From Mya arenaria (Eukaryota > Mollusca > Bivalvia > Myida > Myidae): a stretch of 64,000 nucleotides of DNA. Each line of letters opens with the position of its first letter. Positions within the stretch are counted from its first letter, which is position 1. The stretch spans positions 33,627,368 to 33,691,367 of the forward strand of contig NC_069136.1 in the NCBI RefSeq assembly GCF_026914265.1. The letters run 5' to 3'. Shown piece after piece: positions 35,611-47,039 of the stretch. The notes below the pieces were generated by a model. That model did no database searches, had not been told where the DNA came from, and saw nothing but the letters and a program-made list of their open reading frames with translations. Position numbers and translations under genes: made by a program.

Positions 35611-36070
35611 ATTCGATATTTAAGAAATAAAACACACCACTGTGTGCCATAAGATATTATAAGGACCGGCCAGTCAGCCAGTGAATGTGTATATGGATAG
35701 AGGCTTTAGCCTTATAAATGCCTTATGACCTGAAGTCGTGTATTTTATTCCTTATATTATAACGAATGTTTTATTTTACCATTCAATATTTTGAAATAGC
35801 TTTAGATGTGTATCATAGAACAAGCAATTAATGTTTACTTGCGACAATTATTCGCCGTTGTCAAAATCGCAAGTCTTTCTAACATTTTTATGACGTCAGC
35901 GGTCCATATCATTTTTTGTGAGGCCCGGACCGGCCAAAAATATGATATGGACCGCCGACTTCATAAAACTGGATTTTTTTTATTAAAACACACTTATACA
36001 CGGTCCGATCGACTTTATATGTACACATAAAGGACACATTTATGTAAGGTATAATATAACATAAAGTTAT
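35610..36070. mobile_element. about 460-bp block private to unit 2, with a strong hairpin
   Basis: Absent from unit 3, where CAACTAATTGATATT joins directly to ATAGTTATTATGTTCGTAC. At 35888-35966 it holds an inverted pair of about 25 bp per arm with 2 mismatches. The inner 14 bp are perfect: GCGGTCCATATCAT at 35899-35912 and ATGATATGGACCGC at 35942-35955, with a loop containing GGCCCGGACCGGCC. It is probably a non-autonomous DNA element, but clean outer ends were not found. Confidence 0.55.
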
Positions 36071-38367
36071 GTTGTTTGTACGCATTAAAACGCTCTGTTT
36101 ATATTAGCATTGAATTATTTTACTCAAGTCGACATGTTATAAATCTGAGGGAATACAGTCAGAGTTTCAGGACATCGTTATTTTCTCATATGTAATGTAT
36201 TGTTAAAAAGAAGTCGAACCCTGTGCTCTTTTTAAGAATCAGATAACATTATCAGAACATAAATAACATTTTAACATTCAATCACATTTAAGTCATATCG
36301 TTATACTGGCACAATTTCAATACAAATTATATAGCGTAACGTAATGGAGCGAGATGCTAAATAGTAGAAGGCCAATACCGACCTCTACTCAACATAAATC
36401 TCGTGCCCTTCAATGACACAGCACGATGATGGGGTTGTATGTATATGGTTTAATAGTTATCTTTCAAATTATATGTTGATCTTTATTGACTTCGCTCTGA
36501 CGAAGGTTTTTACTCGTTAATCAATTTCACTCTCGGTTGACAATTATGGTAATATATTCACTTGAACACTGTCGCAATACAGCTAGATTGGTGTATTTAC
36601 ACAATTGTATTTATGTAAAGTATTTTTTATGAATAATAGTTTATTTGTCAAACTAAACAGATAAATATGCTACTGTAATCAAGACGATGCTTTTTGAAAT
36701 TACCACAATTACAAAACTATAAATTTATGAAAATCACATACCATATTTACTGACCTCTAATAAGATAAATATCAACTGAGATTCGAAGTTGTTTCAAATG
36801 AATGAAAAAGGATATATATTTTTATGGTATGTCCTCGGATGGAAAAAACAAAGTTTAATGTCTCCATTACCAACCTATTGTATCTGCATAATAACCCATA
36901 ATTACCCATAGTATCACAATTTTAGATTTACAACTAATTAGAGTCATAACAACATATTCCTCATCAAAGTGTGTATAGTCTTAAAGAATAACCAATCAAG
37001 AAGAATACAGCGCATTTTCCATTTAAAAAAAAAAACAACACCTGGAATAATAAACAACCCTAAAATTTGGCATAAAAATTCGGTTTTATCACATCAAAAG
37101 GCACTTAATAAACAAATACCTCAACATTACGGCATTTGAAATTATTGATTTTTTTGTGAAAACCTTTTGCTACCCGTCATTGAATGTCTTTAATTATATT
37201 TATAATGAACACTACAAAACTCTACTATGCCCCATCCCTAACTGAATAGGTCTTCGGGAATTAATATGAAGATGAAGAAATGAAATGTACATACAAACTC
37301 TATCAAAGGTATTTCAACCGTAATGGAGGACGTTCGTTTCCTTTAGGATAACTGTGTGGTTACCCACCATTCCTCATGGACATTGTAATGTAATGGATGG
37401 CTATATCTTAATTAACAAAAATGTCCGTTTAACTTCATGTGTTCCCACTTTGACCTTTTCTTTGATAATGCATGATGGGATTTCAGTTAACATGGTATGT
37501 GAATTGATTAATAATGAATATTGGATTTTTCACAATGGCGGACTTTTTTCGCAATACTTTAGAAATCACATAGTTTTGGTTACAGTAATCTTTTTCTATA
37601 TTTTATGTTCACAAAATATTATTTGTAATTTTCCTGCCTAAGTAAAATTGTGTAAATATTAAATTTTGTTCTTGCTTTTTTAAGGACGTTCTTAAGTGAA
37701 CCTTTAACTGTATTGGAAAGAGAGAGAAACAATAAAATTATTAAAGCCATCGACAGAGTGGGTTCAATGAATGAAACCTTATAAGCTGAAAGGTAACTTA
37801 CAATGAACTACACCGGCATCGGAGCGGGGACATTGAAAGTCACCGGTATGAGGTCGGGTTGGGATCATGAGGGATGCTTCGGCAACGGAAGATCGGATTT
37901 ATACTTTCCTTCTGCTACAGACGGTTTTAAGTGAGTATAGGGAATCTGATTTAAATAGGATTATTTATCAACCTCGTTCATATAACGCAATGTATAACAC
38001 AGTTTCAATACCAAAAACAGAGATTTTGAGGAGTGTTGATCATATTGATTTAAATAAATTGTTCCAATAGTCTTGATAAATGAAGCAAATTCAACATTTT
38101 ACAATAAATTGCATAACGTATTTCTATCACAGCCTTTATTAACTAGTGTAAAACCAGAATCCAGATCAAACCATTTACCTTACACTTCGTACCCTGAAGT
38201 GTTATGGCAACGTCATCAACAAGTCAACTGATTCACTTAACAATACTGTTAAAGTACTCGTGTGCATCGAAAGTAATTTCAGTTTACCACAGGTAAGATA
38301 AATTTGTTTTCATATTGCCTGAAATTTAGAGAATTATAGACGTTGTGTTAAGTGTGAAAATATAAAA

Positions 38368-40146
38368 ATGGGGACAAAAACGCCCTTTTCTTTTTCAGAC
38401 TATGTTATATTTGTGGCAACGGTATTGTGTTCATTCCTGATCGGATTATTTTTTGCATTGTGGGAGCGAAAGAAGAATCACAACAATCCGGAGGAATACT
38501 TCTTAGCCGGACGCAAGTCTAGGCTCCTGCCGGTGACTTTGTCTTTCATCGTAACTTTCCAATCGTCTATCATAATGTTGGGATATCCAGCAGAGGTGTA
38601 TCTCTATGGTGCTATCTACGTTTACTACATGATATCCATAGTCATCTCTTTCACATTCACCGCTTTCTTCATCGTTCCCGTCTTCTACCCTCTTAAGCTA
38701 ACGACTGTTTACGAGTACCTGAACTTACGTTACGGCGATAACGTTCTACGCTACGTTACTATGGCAATGGGCATTTTCTACAATGTATTCTACATGAGTT
38801 CAGTCACATACGGAACGTGTGTGGCTCTAGACGTCGTGATGGGCCTACCTTATTGGGCTACCATCGTCATTTATACATCCGTTACTACAATTTACACCTC
38901 CATCGGTGGAATAAAGGCAGTCATTTGGACTGACGTTTTCCAGTTTGTCATTATGACAACTGGCATATTGGCGGTAATTATAAAAGGTATCATTGAAGTT
39001 GGCGGTATATCGCAAGTGCACAAATACAGTGAGAGTCGTATGAATTTCAACCAATTCGGATTAGACCCACGAATACGATACACATTCTGGAATTTGGGGG
39101 TAACATCTGTTCCTATGTGGTTGTATACAGGTTACATGCAACCGGCGATGCAAAGAGTATACTCAACGCCAGATGTAACGACCGCAAGAAATATGTACCT
39201 CATTTCCGCCCCTGTTTATATACTCATATGTATTGGTACAATTTTCGAAGGACTGGTCATTTTTGCATACTATACGTCGAAGGGATGTGACATTTACAAT
39301 GGTGGGATAATAAACAATATCAACCAGCTTGTACCGTACACAGTGTTAGAGTTGTTTGGAGATCTTCCAGGCCTACCAGGTCTTTTCATCGCCGCGTTGT
39401 CCAGTGCCGCATTTAGCACACTGTCTTCGTGTCTCAGCTCGCTCTCTGCCATCGCATATGAAGACATCATAAAAGTCCGAAATCCAAACATTGGTGCTCA
39501 AGTAGCTACAAACTTATCACGGTTAGTAACTATTCTGTTTGGGCTTATCGCGCTAGCAGTGACATTCCTGGTATCAAATATACCTGGCTCAGTTATCTCA
39601 CTATATGCAAGTTTCGTTGCTTGTATGGATGGCCCGACTTGTGCAATATTCATGTTGTCAGCGTTCAGCCGAAGAGTAACGACAAAGGGAGTGTTATTCG
39701 GAGCGACGTGTGGGATGGCTATACCTCTATGGTTAAATCTTGGCAAGCTATTCTCTGATATTCCAGCAGATACTTCTTTACCAGCAGGTCCAACAGACAC
39801 TTGCTCGAGTGCGTCAAATTTCACTTCCCTGGCATCCGTTACACCAAACGAGTATTCGACTGTTACCTACATGCCATATGACGAAACATCGACTGCTTTT
39901 GTGCACGCAACTCACAGCCTTTCAGGAATGCAGGAGTTCTATCGTGTGTCATATATGTACTATTCTTTCATTGGATTTACTATTTCTTTTGTTGTTGGAT
40001 TCTTAGCCAGTTTGTGTTGTGAAGCTCCAAAACGTGTGGACAACAGATGTTTGTTTGAATTCCGTAAACATGTTTTAGGCAAACAATCAGACACTATGAA
40101 CGAGGAAACAATTGCAAAAGTAAATGAGGAGGAAGCGTTAATGTAA
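38368..40146 (+). CDS. SLC5-family sodium/solute symporter, SMCT/SMVT-like, copy 3
   Basis: Intronless, 592 aa, same start context (TAAAAATGG) and C-terminus (EALM) as copy 2. Compared with copy 2 the N-terminus reads TPFSFSDYV instead of TGFSILDYV. The cytosolic stretch after the Na2 helix reads NIGAQVATNLS instead of NVSSQVATNIS. The loop has NFT in place of NLT. From about 39001 to 39185 the DNA is closer to copy 1 than to copy 2 (for example ATATCGCAAGTGCACAAATA and GGTTACATGCAACC), so the copy is a mosaic. All core SLC5 motifs are intact. Expected at the plasma membrane, coupling Na+ entry to uptake of a small organic anion. Substrate unknown. Confidence 0.94.
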   Translation: MGTKTPFSFSDYVIFVATVLCSFLIGLFFALWERKKNHNNPEEYFLAGRKSRLLPVTLSFIVTFQSSIIMLGYPAEVYLYGAIYVYYMISIVISFTFTAFFIVPVFYPLKLTTVYEYLNLRYGDNVLRYVTMAMGIFYNVFYMSSVTYGTCVALDVVMGLPYWATIVIYTSVTTIYTSIGGIKAVIWTDVFQFVIMTTGILAVIIKGIIEVGGISQVHKYSESRMNFNQFGLDPRIRYTFWNLGVTSVPMWLYTGYMQPAMQRVYSTPDVTTARNMYLISAPVYILICIGTIFEGLVIFAYYTSKGCDIYNGGIINNINQLVPYTVLELFGDLPGLPGLFIAALSSAAFSTLSSCLSSLSAIAYEDIIKVRNPNIGAQVATNLSRLVTILFGLIALAVTFLVSNIPGSVISLYASFVACMDGPTCAIFMLSAFSRRVTTKGVLFGATCGMAIPLWLNLGKLFSDIPADTSLPAGPTDTCSSASNFTSLASVTPNEYSTVTYMPYDETSTAFVHATHSLSGMQEFYRVSYMYYSFIGFTISFVVGFLASLCCEAPKRVDNRCLFEFRKHVLGKQSDTMNEETIAKVNEEEALM

Positions 40147-40246
40147 ACCAAATTGAATTTTAGTTTTTAACTCCAAATAACCACAATTAGTTTAGAATCT
40201 TTAAAATCGCATCACACTTCCGTTTGTATATATAACAACACGTTAT

Positions 40247-40510
40247 TGGTTGTCCGGTTAGTGCAGTGGTTATCGCACTCGCTTTTCACCAAGGAGACCC
40301 GGGTTCGATTCCCGCCCTGGGCGCATGTGAGTTTGGTTGGTGGTCACCAAGCCGGACAAGTGGGTTTTCTACGGGGTCTCCGGTTGCCTCACAACACAAG
40401 ACCACACTCTCGCTCAACATCGTGCCAACGAGAGTGACTTAGTATAAGTTAATATCACTTTCTTCACAATCGTTGTAAAATAAATAAAGTTTAAACTAAA
40501 GTTTAAACTA
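40247..40510 (+). mobile_element. tRNA-derived SINE inserted in the 3' flank of copy 3
   Basis: Head GTCCGGTTAGTGCAGTGG (A-box region) and GGTTCGATTCC (B box, about 40302). The body has GTGGTCACCAAGCCGGACAA and GGGGTCTCCGGTTGCCTC. The tail is AATAAATAAAGTTTAAAC with GTTTAAACTAAA repeated. The matching site in unit 2 is empty (about 33325), so insertion followed duplication. Flanks share AACAC, so the target duplication is short or eroded. The tail supplies AATAAA about 340 bp past the stop codon. A fragment of the same family lies at 59055-59190. Confidence 0.88.
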
Positions 40511-41174
40511 ACACTTCCTTTATCACGGGAGTTAGCACAGCAAATTATTTATATTTGTTATAAATTGTATAAATATTTGAGTCATTTGCAGGAAATATTT
40601 TTGAATTTCGTCATGATCAACTAATTTTTGTTTGTAACTTGTCATGCTTAAGATATTTTTGCCATAATATCAACGACCGAGACAACTAATTACAAGTACC
40701 TAATCGACCAATGTTTTGATAGAGTATGTGTTACAGTACCAATTAGATGTCAATTTAATTACAGTAGCTGTTGTAATTATGTACCTGTTATGGCAAATGA
40801 AAATAATGTTTTAGTTCCATTGCATGCTGAAAAAAATCTGAATGTAAATTGGGAAAACAGTTCATGTTCGTGTGTACAGGTATGTATATTATTGTAAAAT
40901 TACCATACATACGCATTCTGACGTACACTTTGTATATAAGTAACACAATGCAAGTATGGTATACACAGAATGTCATCGTAGAGATGTGTCATTTATATAT
41001 TGTTTTACAAAAAATGTGTAATACAAAATCAGTGTAACATAGTTCGAACAACGGACACTTTCGGCAAATAAACGACAAATGGTGTTGTTTGCGATACTCA
41101 AAGTGTTGTTTTTTAAATATACTACCTGTTGTTAGACGTTGCCATATGTTCACATGTCAAATGAACAATTGCTA

Positions 41175-41312
41175 TATTGTATTGTATTGTATTGTATTGT
41201 ATTGTATTGTATTGCATTGCATTGCATTGCATTGCATTGCATTATATTGTATTGTATTGTATTTATTGTATTGTATTGTATTGTATTGTATTGTATTGTA
41301 TTGTATTGTAAT
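41175..41312. repeat. ATTGT/ATTGC pentanucleotide array, short version
   Basis: The same position in unit 3 as the long array of unit 2, but only about 27 units, including a block of six ATTGC. Flanking ATGTCAAATGAACAATTG and GTAATTGTGTATTGCATTG match unit 2. Confidence 0.97.
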
Positions 41313-43504
41313 TGTGTATTGCATTGGCGTGTTACGTATCATATTGTATTGTATTTTAACTATTTTTATATTATATTTTGTTGTGCTGTAGTGTAGTGCA
41401 TTGTAGCATAGTACATTGAATTGTAATAAAGTGAAGTGAAGTAAAGAGCCGTATGTATTATTATGTCGTATTATATACATCTTAAGAAATAAATCCATTT
41501 AATAAAATGAAATATTAAGATCTGCTGTTGTTACTTTTCCGTTCGTAGAAAATGACTTCGTTTTCGTCTGTTTTATTCGTATATGAAAATTGCTTTCTTA
41601 TAACCAACATTGCTATCGTCAAACAAGCTTTCGTATAATTGCTACATGCATATTGTGTTGCAAAGCTCATGTTCTCAACAAACGATAATCTGTTTGAACA
41701 TGCGAGAGATGTTGGTTGGTCCGCACTTTAATTTGGCTATGCATTTGGGCATTTCGAAATAACTTAACACACTTACATTCAAGGTCAAAGAGCAATCCTT
41801 CTCGACATTGTAAGCGTATCGCCGACAAACGTCTATTTTTTAATTGAGTTTTCCGACTGTGGCAATCACAGAGAAACACAACAACGCCTCAAAACATTTC
41901 ATTTTCAAACTCCAACGACATACCATGTAACAAAGCTGGTGGAACACATGAAAACAATACCCGAAATACGTATACTGTTTTGATAAAATGATGTACTGTT
42001 GCCCGCTTGGCACTGGTCGGTGAGGTTCTTTCCATACCACCAAACCTGTGCGACTAAGAACCAATAAACGTATGAGAGCTGTTCGTAAAGTTCTATGGAC
42101 AGGAGCAAATTATTTCCAACAATTACTTATGTAAACAATATATCATATACAACATGTCATTCAATTGATCAAAATGAAAATTCCATTCAAAAATGGTGAT
42201 TGGAAGCCTTTCTAAGTGCAGATTTTAACAATCGTACAATTCATAAGTCTAAAAGAGACATCAGCAACTAATTGATATTACATAATAGTTATTATGTTCG
42301 TACTCAATAAAACGCTCTGTTGATATTAGCCGTGAAATGATTTCATTCAAGTCGACATGTTTTTAATCTCAGTGAATACAGTCACCGTTTCATGACATCG
42401 CAATTTTCAATGGATTGTTAAAAAGAAGCCGAGCTCTGGGTTGTTTTCATGAACCAGACAACATAATCATTATTTAAATAACATTTTAACATTCAATCAC
42501 AATTAACTCATATCGTTACATTCGCTTTCATTACAAATTCTGTAGCCTAACGACGTGAAGGGACATGCGTAAAAGTAGGAGGACAACACCGACCTCTACC
42601 CAACATAAATCTCGTGCCCTTCAATGACCCAGCATGGTGATGGTATTGTATGTATATTGTTTAATAGTTATCTTTCAAATTATCTGTTGATCTTTATTGA
42701 CTCCGCTCTGTTGAAGGCTTTTACTCTATAATCAATTTTACTCTCGGTTGACAATTATGGTAAAATATTCACTTGAACACTGTCGCAGTACAGCTAGATT
42801 TGTTTATTTACACAATTGTATTTATGTACAGTACTTTTTTATTAATAATAGTTTATTTGTTAAACTAAAAGGATAAATAAGGATCTGTACAAAAAAATAT
42901 ATATATTTATGAAAATCACATACCATATTGACTGACCTCTAATGAGACAAATATCAAATAAGATTAGAAGTTGTTTCACATGAATGAAAATGGATTATGG
43001 TATGTCCTCGGATGGAAAAAAAAAGTTTAAAGTGTCCATTGCCAACCTTTTGTAATTGCATATTAACCCATAATTACCCATAGTATCACAATTTGAGTTT
43101 TACAACTAATTAGGTTCATAAGATCATATTCCTCATCAAAGTATGTATAGTCTAAAAGAATAACCAACCAAGAAGCATACAGCGCATTTTCCATTTAAAA
43201 AAACAAGAATCCTAAAAATTGAAAATATTTTACGAAATAAAAAGTATTATGGTTTAAATTCGGTTTTATCACATCGAAATGCACTTTATAAACAAATACC
43301 TCAACATCACTGCATCTCTTATTATTGATCTTTTTGTAAAAACCTCTTGGTACCCTTCATTTAATGTCTTTAATTATTTATATAATGAACACTATAAAAC
43401 TCTACTATGCCTCATTTTTAATTGAATATGTTTGTGAAAATTGATATGAAAATGAAGAAAATTACATGTAGATACAAAGTCTATCGAATGTTTTTCAACC
43501 TAAA

Positions 43505-43695
43505 TGGAGGGTGTTCTGGGCTACGTTACTTTGGGAACTGTCATTTTCTACAATATCTTTAACATGATTACAGTGTGTGACCCTAGACATTGTGGTGGTC
43601 CTACCCTACTCTCGTCATCTATATGACCGTTACTACAAGTTACACCTCCATCGGTGGAATAAAGGCCGTCATTCGGACCGCCGTTTTCGAGTGGG
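43505..43695 (+). pseudogene. SLC5 copy 4, internal fragment
   Basis: About 190 bp matching codons around residues 126-193 of the intact copies. GGCTACGTTACTTTGGGAAC pairs with CGCTACGTTACTATGGCAAT, and ACACCTCCATCGGTGGAATA is exact. Relative to copy 3 there are several short deletions (CACATACGGAACG region; TTATTGGGCTACC region) and substitutions that destroy the frame. Both gene ends are missing. The 5' junction falls after AACCTAAATGGAGGGTGTTC, matching unit 3 near 37330, so one large deletion removed the promoter and the 5' third. Confidence 0.88.
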
Positions 43696-43699
43696 AGTA

Positions 43700-44125
43700 G
43701 TATGAATATTTCTTTTGAATGTCATTTATCTATATATTGTATAAAATAAGAGTACCTACCACGACAAGTCATATTAAGTGCTATAAAAACGACAAAATTT
43801 ATCATCAAATCATATGATTGAATAGTATTCATACCATACACATTTTGATGATGAAAATAACATTTAAACTATGCAGTCTTTGATGTTCACATGTTCGGCT
43901 ATTATATATTCGGAACGAAACTTCATGGTAACAATGTGTCATTTATGTATTACTGTACAAGAAATTCGTATTTTACTACAAAGAAAATCCATTGAAACGT
44001 AGTTGGAATAATGGACGTTTCCGGCTGATGAACAGTTAATAGTGTGCTATGCAAAACTCTATCCCGTGGTTCGAATTGTCTCCTCTCGGTAACGTTTCCA
44101 TATGATTTAATGCGAAATTATCAAG
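43700..44125. other. unit 4 3' flank, no gene
   Basis: Diverged counterpart of the unit 2 and 3 downstream flanks. Nothing else seen. Confidence 0.55.
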
Positions 44126-45715
44126 CATTGTATTGCATTGTATATTATTTCAGTGTATTGAATTGAAGTTTTTTTTCATTATATTACATTGCATTATACT
44201 ATATTATATTGTTTTGTATTGTATTGTATTGTATTGAAACATTGCATTCTGCATTGAAGTGTTTTGTTTTGTATTATATTGTATTGTACTATATTTAAGT
44301 GCGGTCTAATGTAGTAGTATGCAGTATTGGATTTTATTAAAATGTGTTGTAGTGTAGTATAGTGAAGTGTAGTGTAGTGACATGTAGTGTAGTATTGTGT
44401 AATGTATAATAGTATTGTGTAGTGTAGTGTAGTATTGTGTAGTGTAGTGTAGTGTAGTATTGTGTAGTGTAGTATTGTGTGGTGTAGTGTAGTATTGTGT
44501 AGTGTAGTGATGTGTAGTATAGTGTAGTATTGTGAAGTGTAGTGAAGTGTAGTGGAGAGGAGTGGAGTGTAGTGTAGTGTAGTGATGTGTAATATTGTGT
44601 AATGCAGTGTAGTGCAGTGAGGTGTAATATTGTGAAGTGTAGTGTAGTGTTGTGTATTGTAGTTTAGTACTGTGTAGTGTAGTGTATTGTAATATTGTGT
44701 AGTGCAGTGTAGTGTAGTGTAGTGTAGTGTAGTGTAGTGTAGTATTGTGTAGTGAAGTGAAGTGTAGTGTAATATTGTATAGTGTAGTGTAGTGTTTTGT
44801 ATTCTAGTCTAGTATTGTGTAGTGTAGTGAAGTGCAGTGTAGTGCTATATTGTGTAGTGTAGTGTAGTGTAGTGTTGTGTATTCTAGTCTAGTATTGTGT
44901 AGTGTAGTGAAGTGCAGTGTAGTGTTATATTGTGTAGTGTAGTGTAGTGTTGTGTTGTGTATTCTAGTCTAGTATTGTGTAGTGTTATATTTTGTAGTGT
45001 AGTGTAGTGTTGTGAAGTTTAGTATAGTATTGTGTAGTGTAGTGTAGTGTAGTGTAGTGTAGTGTTGTGTAGTGTTGTGTAGTGTAGTGTAATGTAGTGT
45101 AGTCTAGTGTTGTGTATTCTAGTCTAGTGTTGTGTAGTGTAGTGATGTGTAGTGTAGTGTAGTATTGTGTAGTGCAGTGTAGTGAAGTGTAGTCTAGTAT
45201 TGTGTAGTGTAGTGAAGTGCAATGTAGTGTTATATTGTGTAGTGTAGTGTAGTGTTGTGTAGTGTATTCTAGTCTAGTAATGTGTAGTGTAGTGAATTGT
45301 AGTGTAGTGGAGTGGAGTGTAAAGTAGTGTAGTGTAATATTGTGTAGTACAGTGTAGTGTTGTGTAGGGTAGTGTAGTATTGTGTAGTGCTGTGTAGTGT
45401 AATATTGTGTAGTGCAGTGTAGTGTAGTGTGGTATTGTGTAGTGTAGTGTAGCGTTGTGTAGTGTAGTGTAGCGTTTTGTAATGTAGTGTAGTGTAGTGT
45501 AGTGTTGTGTAAGTAGTGTAGTGTAGTGGAGTATAGTGTAGTGTAGTGTAGTGTAGTGTAGTGTAGTGTTGTGTATTCTAGTGTAATATTGTGTAGTGTA
45601 GTGTAGTGTTGTGTATTCTAGTCTAATACTGTGAAGTATAGTGAAGAGTAGAGTAGTGTGGTGTAGTGTAGTATTGTGTAGTGTGGTGTAGTGGAGTGTA
45701 GTGTTGTGTTGTGTA
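44126..45715. repeat. AGTGT pentanucleotide array (with leading ATTGT part)
   Basis: Begins as imperfect ATTGT/ATTGC (44126-44290), then about 1.37 kb of AGTGT with frequent AGTAT, TGTGT, AGTGA and ATTCT variants. Blocks such as GTGTATTCTAGTCTAGTATT recur every 70-130 bp, indicating nested duplication. A 174-codon minus-strand frame (45274-45798) is an artefact of the repeat. Confidence 0.95.
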
Positions 45716-45720
45716 TTTAT

Positions 45721-46540
45721 TTCATGAAATTGTATTGTTTTGTAGTGTGTTGTGGTATATTGAAGTCTAGAGAAGTGTAGTGTAGTATATTGCATCACAT
45801 TGTATTTTGTTGTGGGGTCATTTTGTATGTCTTTGCATTATTTTCGTAAGTATATTGAAGAGTTAAGTATTTTTGTTTTGTAGTGTAGTGTAGTGTTTGA
45901 GTGCATTGAAGTGTTGTGCATTGTGTTTTATTGTTTTGTATTATGTACAATATCGAGGTCTCATTACTTTTCTAAAAGATTTAACTCTCTATAGGCTTAT
46001 CTTCAATACAACTTATTTATTAAGGAAGCACACCCCTAATGAAAACCTCCACTTAAAACTCAATGTTAAAGCTTAAGCCTATGTTGTTAAGCACAGGACT
46101 ACAAATCTTTTGAGGGTTTCATTGTAGTGGTTCGAATCGATCCAGAAGCCTTGTTTTGTTTTCTTTTATTTTTGCATTAACTAACATTTTTTACAGAGGT
46201 TTGTACCGTGTTTTCATTAAAAAGTTATACGTTCATATTAGCCATTCTCATTTTAGTGACATTCTGCTCTCGGGTTGACAATATCAATGTCACACATACT
46301 GACATATGATATTTATATATTATCGTTCCATATCCTGGTGAGTTGTTTTATGTCATTTCCTAGTTGGTATTAATAAGTATTGTAATATGTAAATATTTAA
46401 ACCCGTTTTGTATTTCTTTCTATTTTGTACCAATACACGGACGTGGCTATTGTATTATACCTGTATTATGTCTTTTGAACATTTGTTTTGTGTTAAATAT
46501 TATATTTGTTTATAGGTTATGACTATATACAGGTTACATA
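45721..46540. other. intergenic, nothing recognised
   Basis: No exon or element seen. Confidence 0.4.
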
Positions 46541-47015
46541 AGTGAGAAAAAAAACTACAATTGTTGTTGAGTATATTTACCTTCTACAAAATGCTTTGTG
46601 CACTTTTCGGGGTTGTAACCCAAAACCTCTCGCTCTAAAAGCGGCCAATCTACCGCATCGCTATAAAAAAAAACTTGCTCTTTACCGAGACAGTATAAAT
46701 GCAGCTATATACATATCGAATACCCGATTACACATTTCCCCTCCATCTTAAATTTCGTCCTCGAATTTCGGAGACAAAAGTCTATTTGCAATAATCCAAA
46801 GTAATACCGTGCAACACGTTCCCCGTTGGGCGCAAAATGTAACAGACTGCACAAATTGTTACGTGCACCTGTCGGTGTTCGAATCCGCGAACTCTCGATA
46901 TGCAAACGGGTACTTTTAATACCATGTCGCTGTAAAAACTATTTATATAGCGAGACAGTATAGGTGCCGCATTATACAGATCGAATAACCAGTTAAGTAT
47001 ACCATCGCGCAATCG
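46541..47015 (-). repeat. two diverged tRNA-like (SINE-type) units in tandem
   Basis: On the minus strand the right unit has GGATTCGAACACCG and the left unit GGTTTTGGGTTACAACCCC (B-box-like), with AGCGATGCGGTAGATTGG upstream of the left one. The parallel landmarks CGAGACAGTATAAATGCAGC (46686) and CGAGACAGTATAGGTGCCGC (46955) put the units about 270 bp apart. Both are too degraded to be tRNA genes. Confidence 0.45.
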
Positions 47016-47039
47016 TATATTTTAATAATAGATTGCCTA

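Larger units (their letters stand above)
30310..36070. repeat. segmental duplication, unit 2
   Basis: Aligns with unit 3 (about 37510-42280). Shared blocks include CTACACCGGCATTGGAGCGG (30602 / 37809), the SLC5 gene, the ATTGT array, and AGAAAATGACTTTGTTTTCG (34906 / 41548). It lacks the far 5' flank that units 1, 3 and 4 carry and has a private insertion at about 35610-36070. The gene-to-gene offset from unit 3 is 6974 bp. Confidence 0.88.
36071..42280. repeat. segmental duplication, unit 3
   Basis: Full-length unit. The far 5' flank (about 36071-37340) is shared with units 1 and 4, the near 5' flank (37510-38367) with unit 2, then the gene and the 3' flank. The single-copy ancestor of the unit 1 minisatellite is at about 36427-36507 (GGGGTTGTATGTATATGGTT through CTTTATTGACTTCGCTCTGACGA). 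Confidence 0.85.
42281..45720. repeat. segmental duplication, unit 4 (internally deleted)
   Basis: The 5' part (42281-43500) follows unit 3's 36071-37340. It then jumps into the middle of the SLC5 gene (43505-43695), then into 3' flank: CGTAGTTGGAATAATGGACG at about 43999 matches 33911, and GTAACGTTTCCATATGATTT matches GTTGCCATATATTCACATG. It ends in a pentanucleotide array as in units 2 and 3. Confidence 0.78.

Noticed and set aside
45274-45798. 174-codon minus-strand frame with Thr/His/Tyr repeats
   Set aside because: Lies in the AGTGT array; low-complexity artefact.
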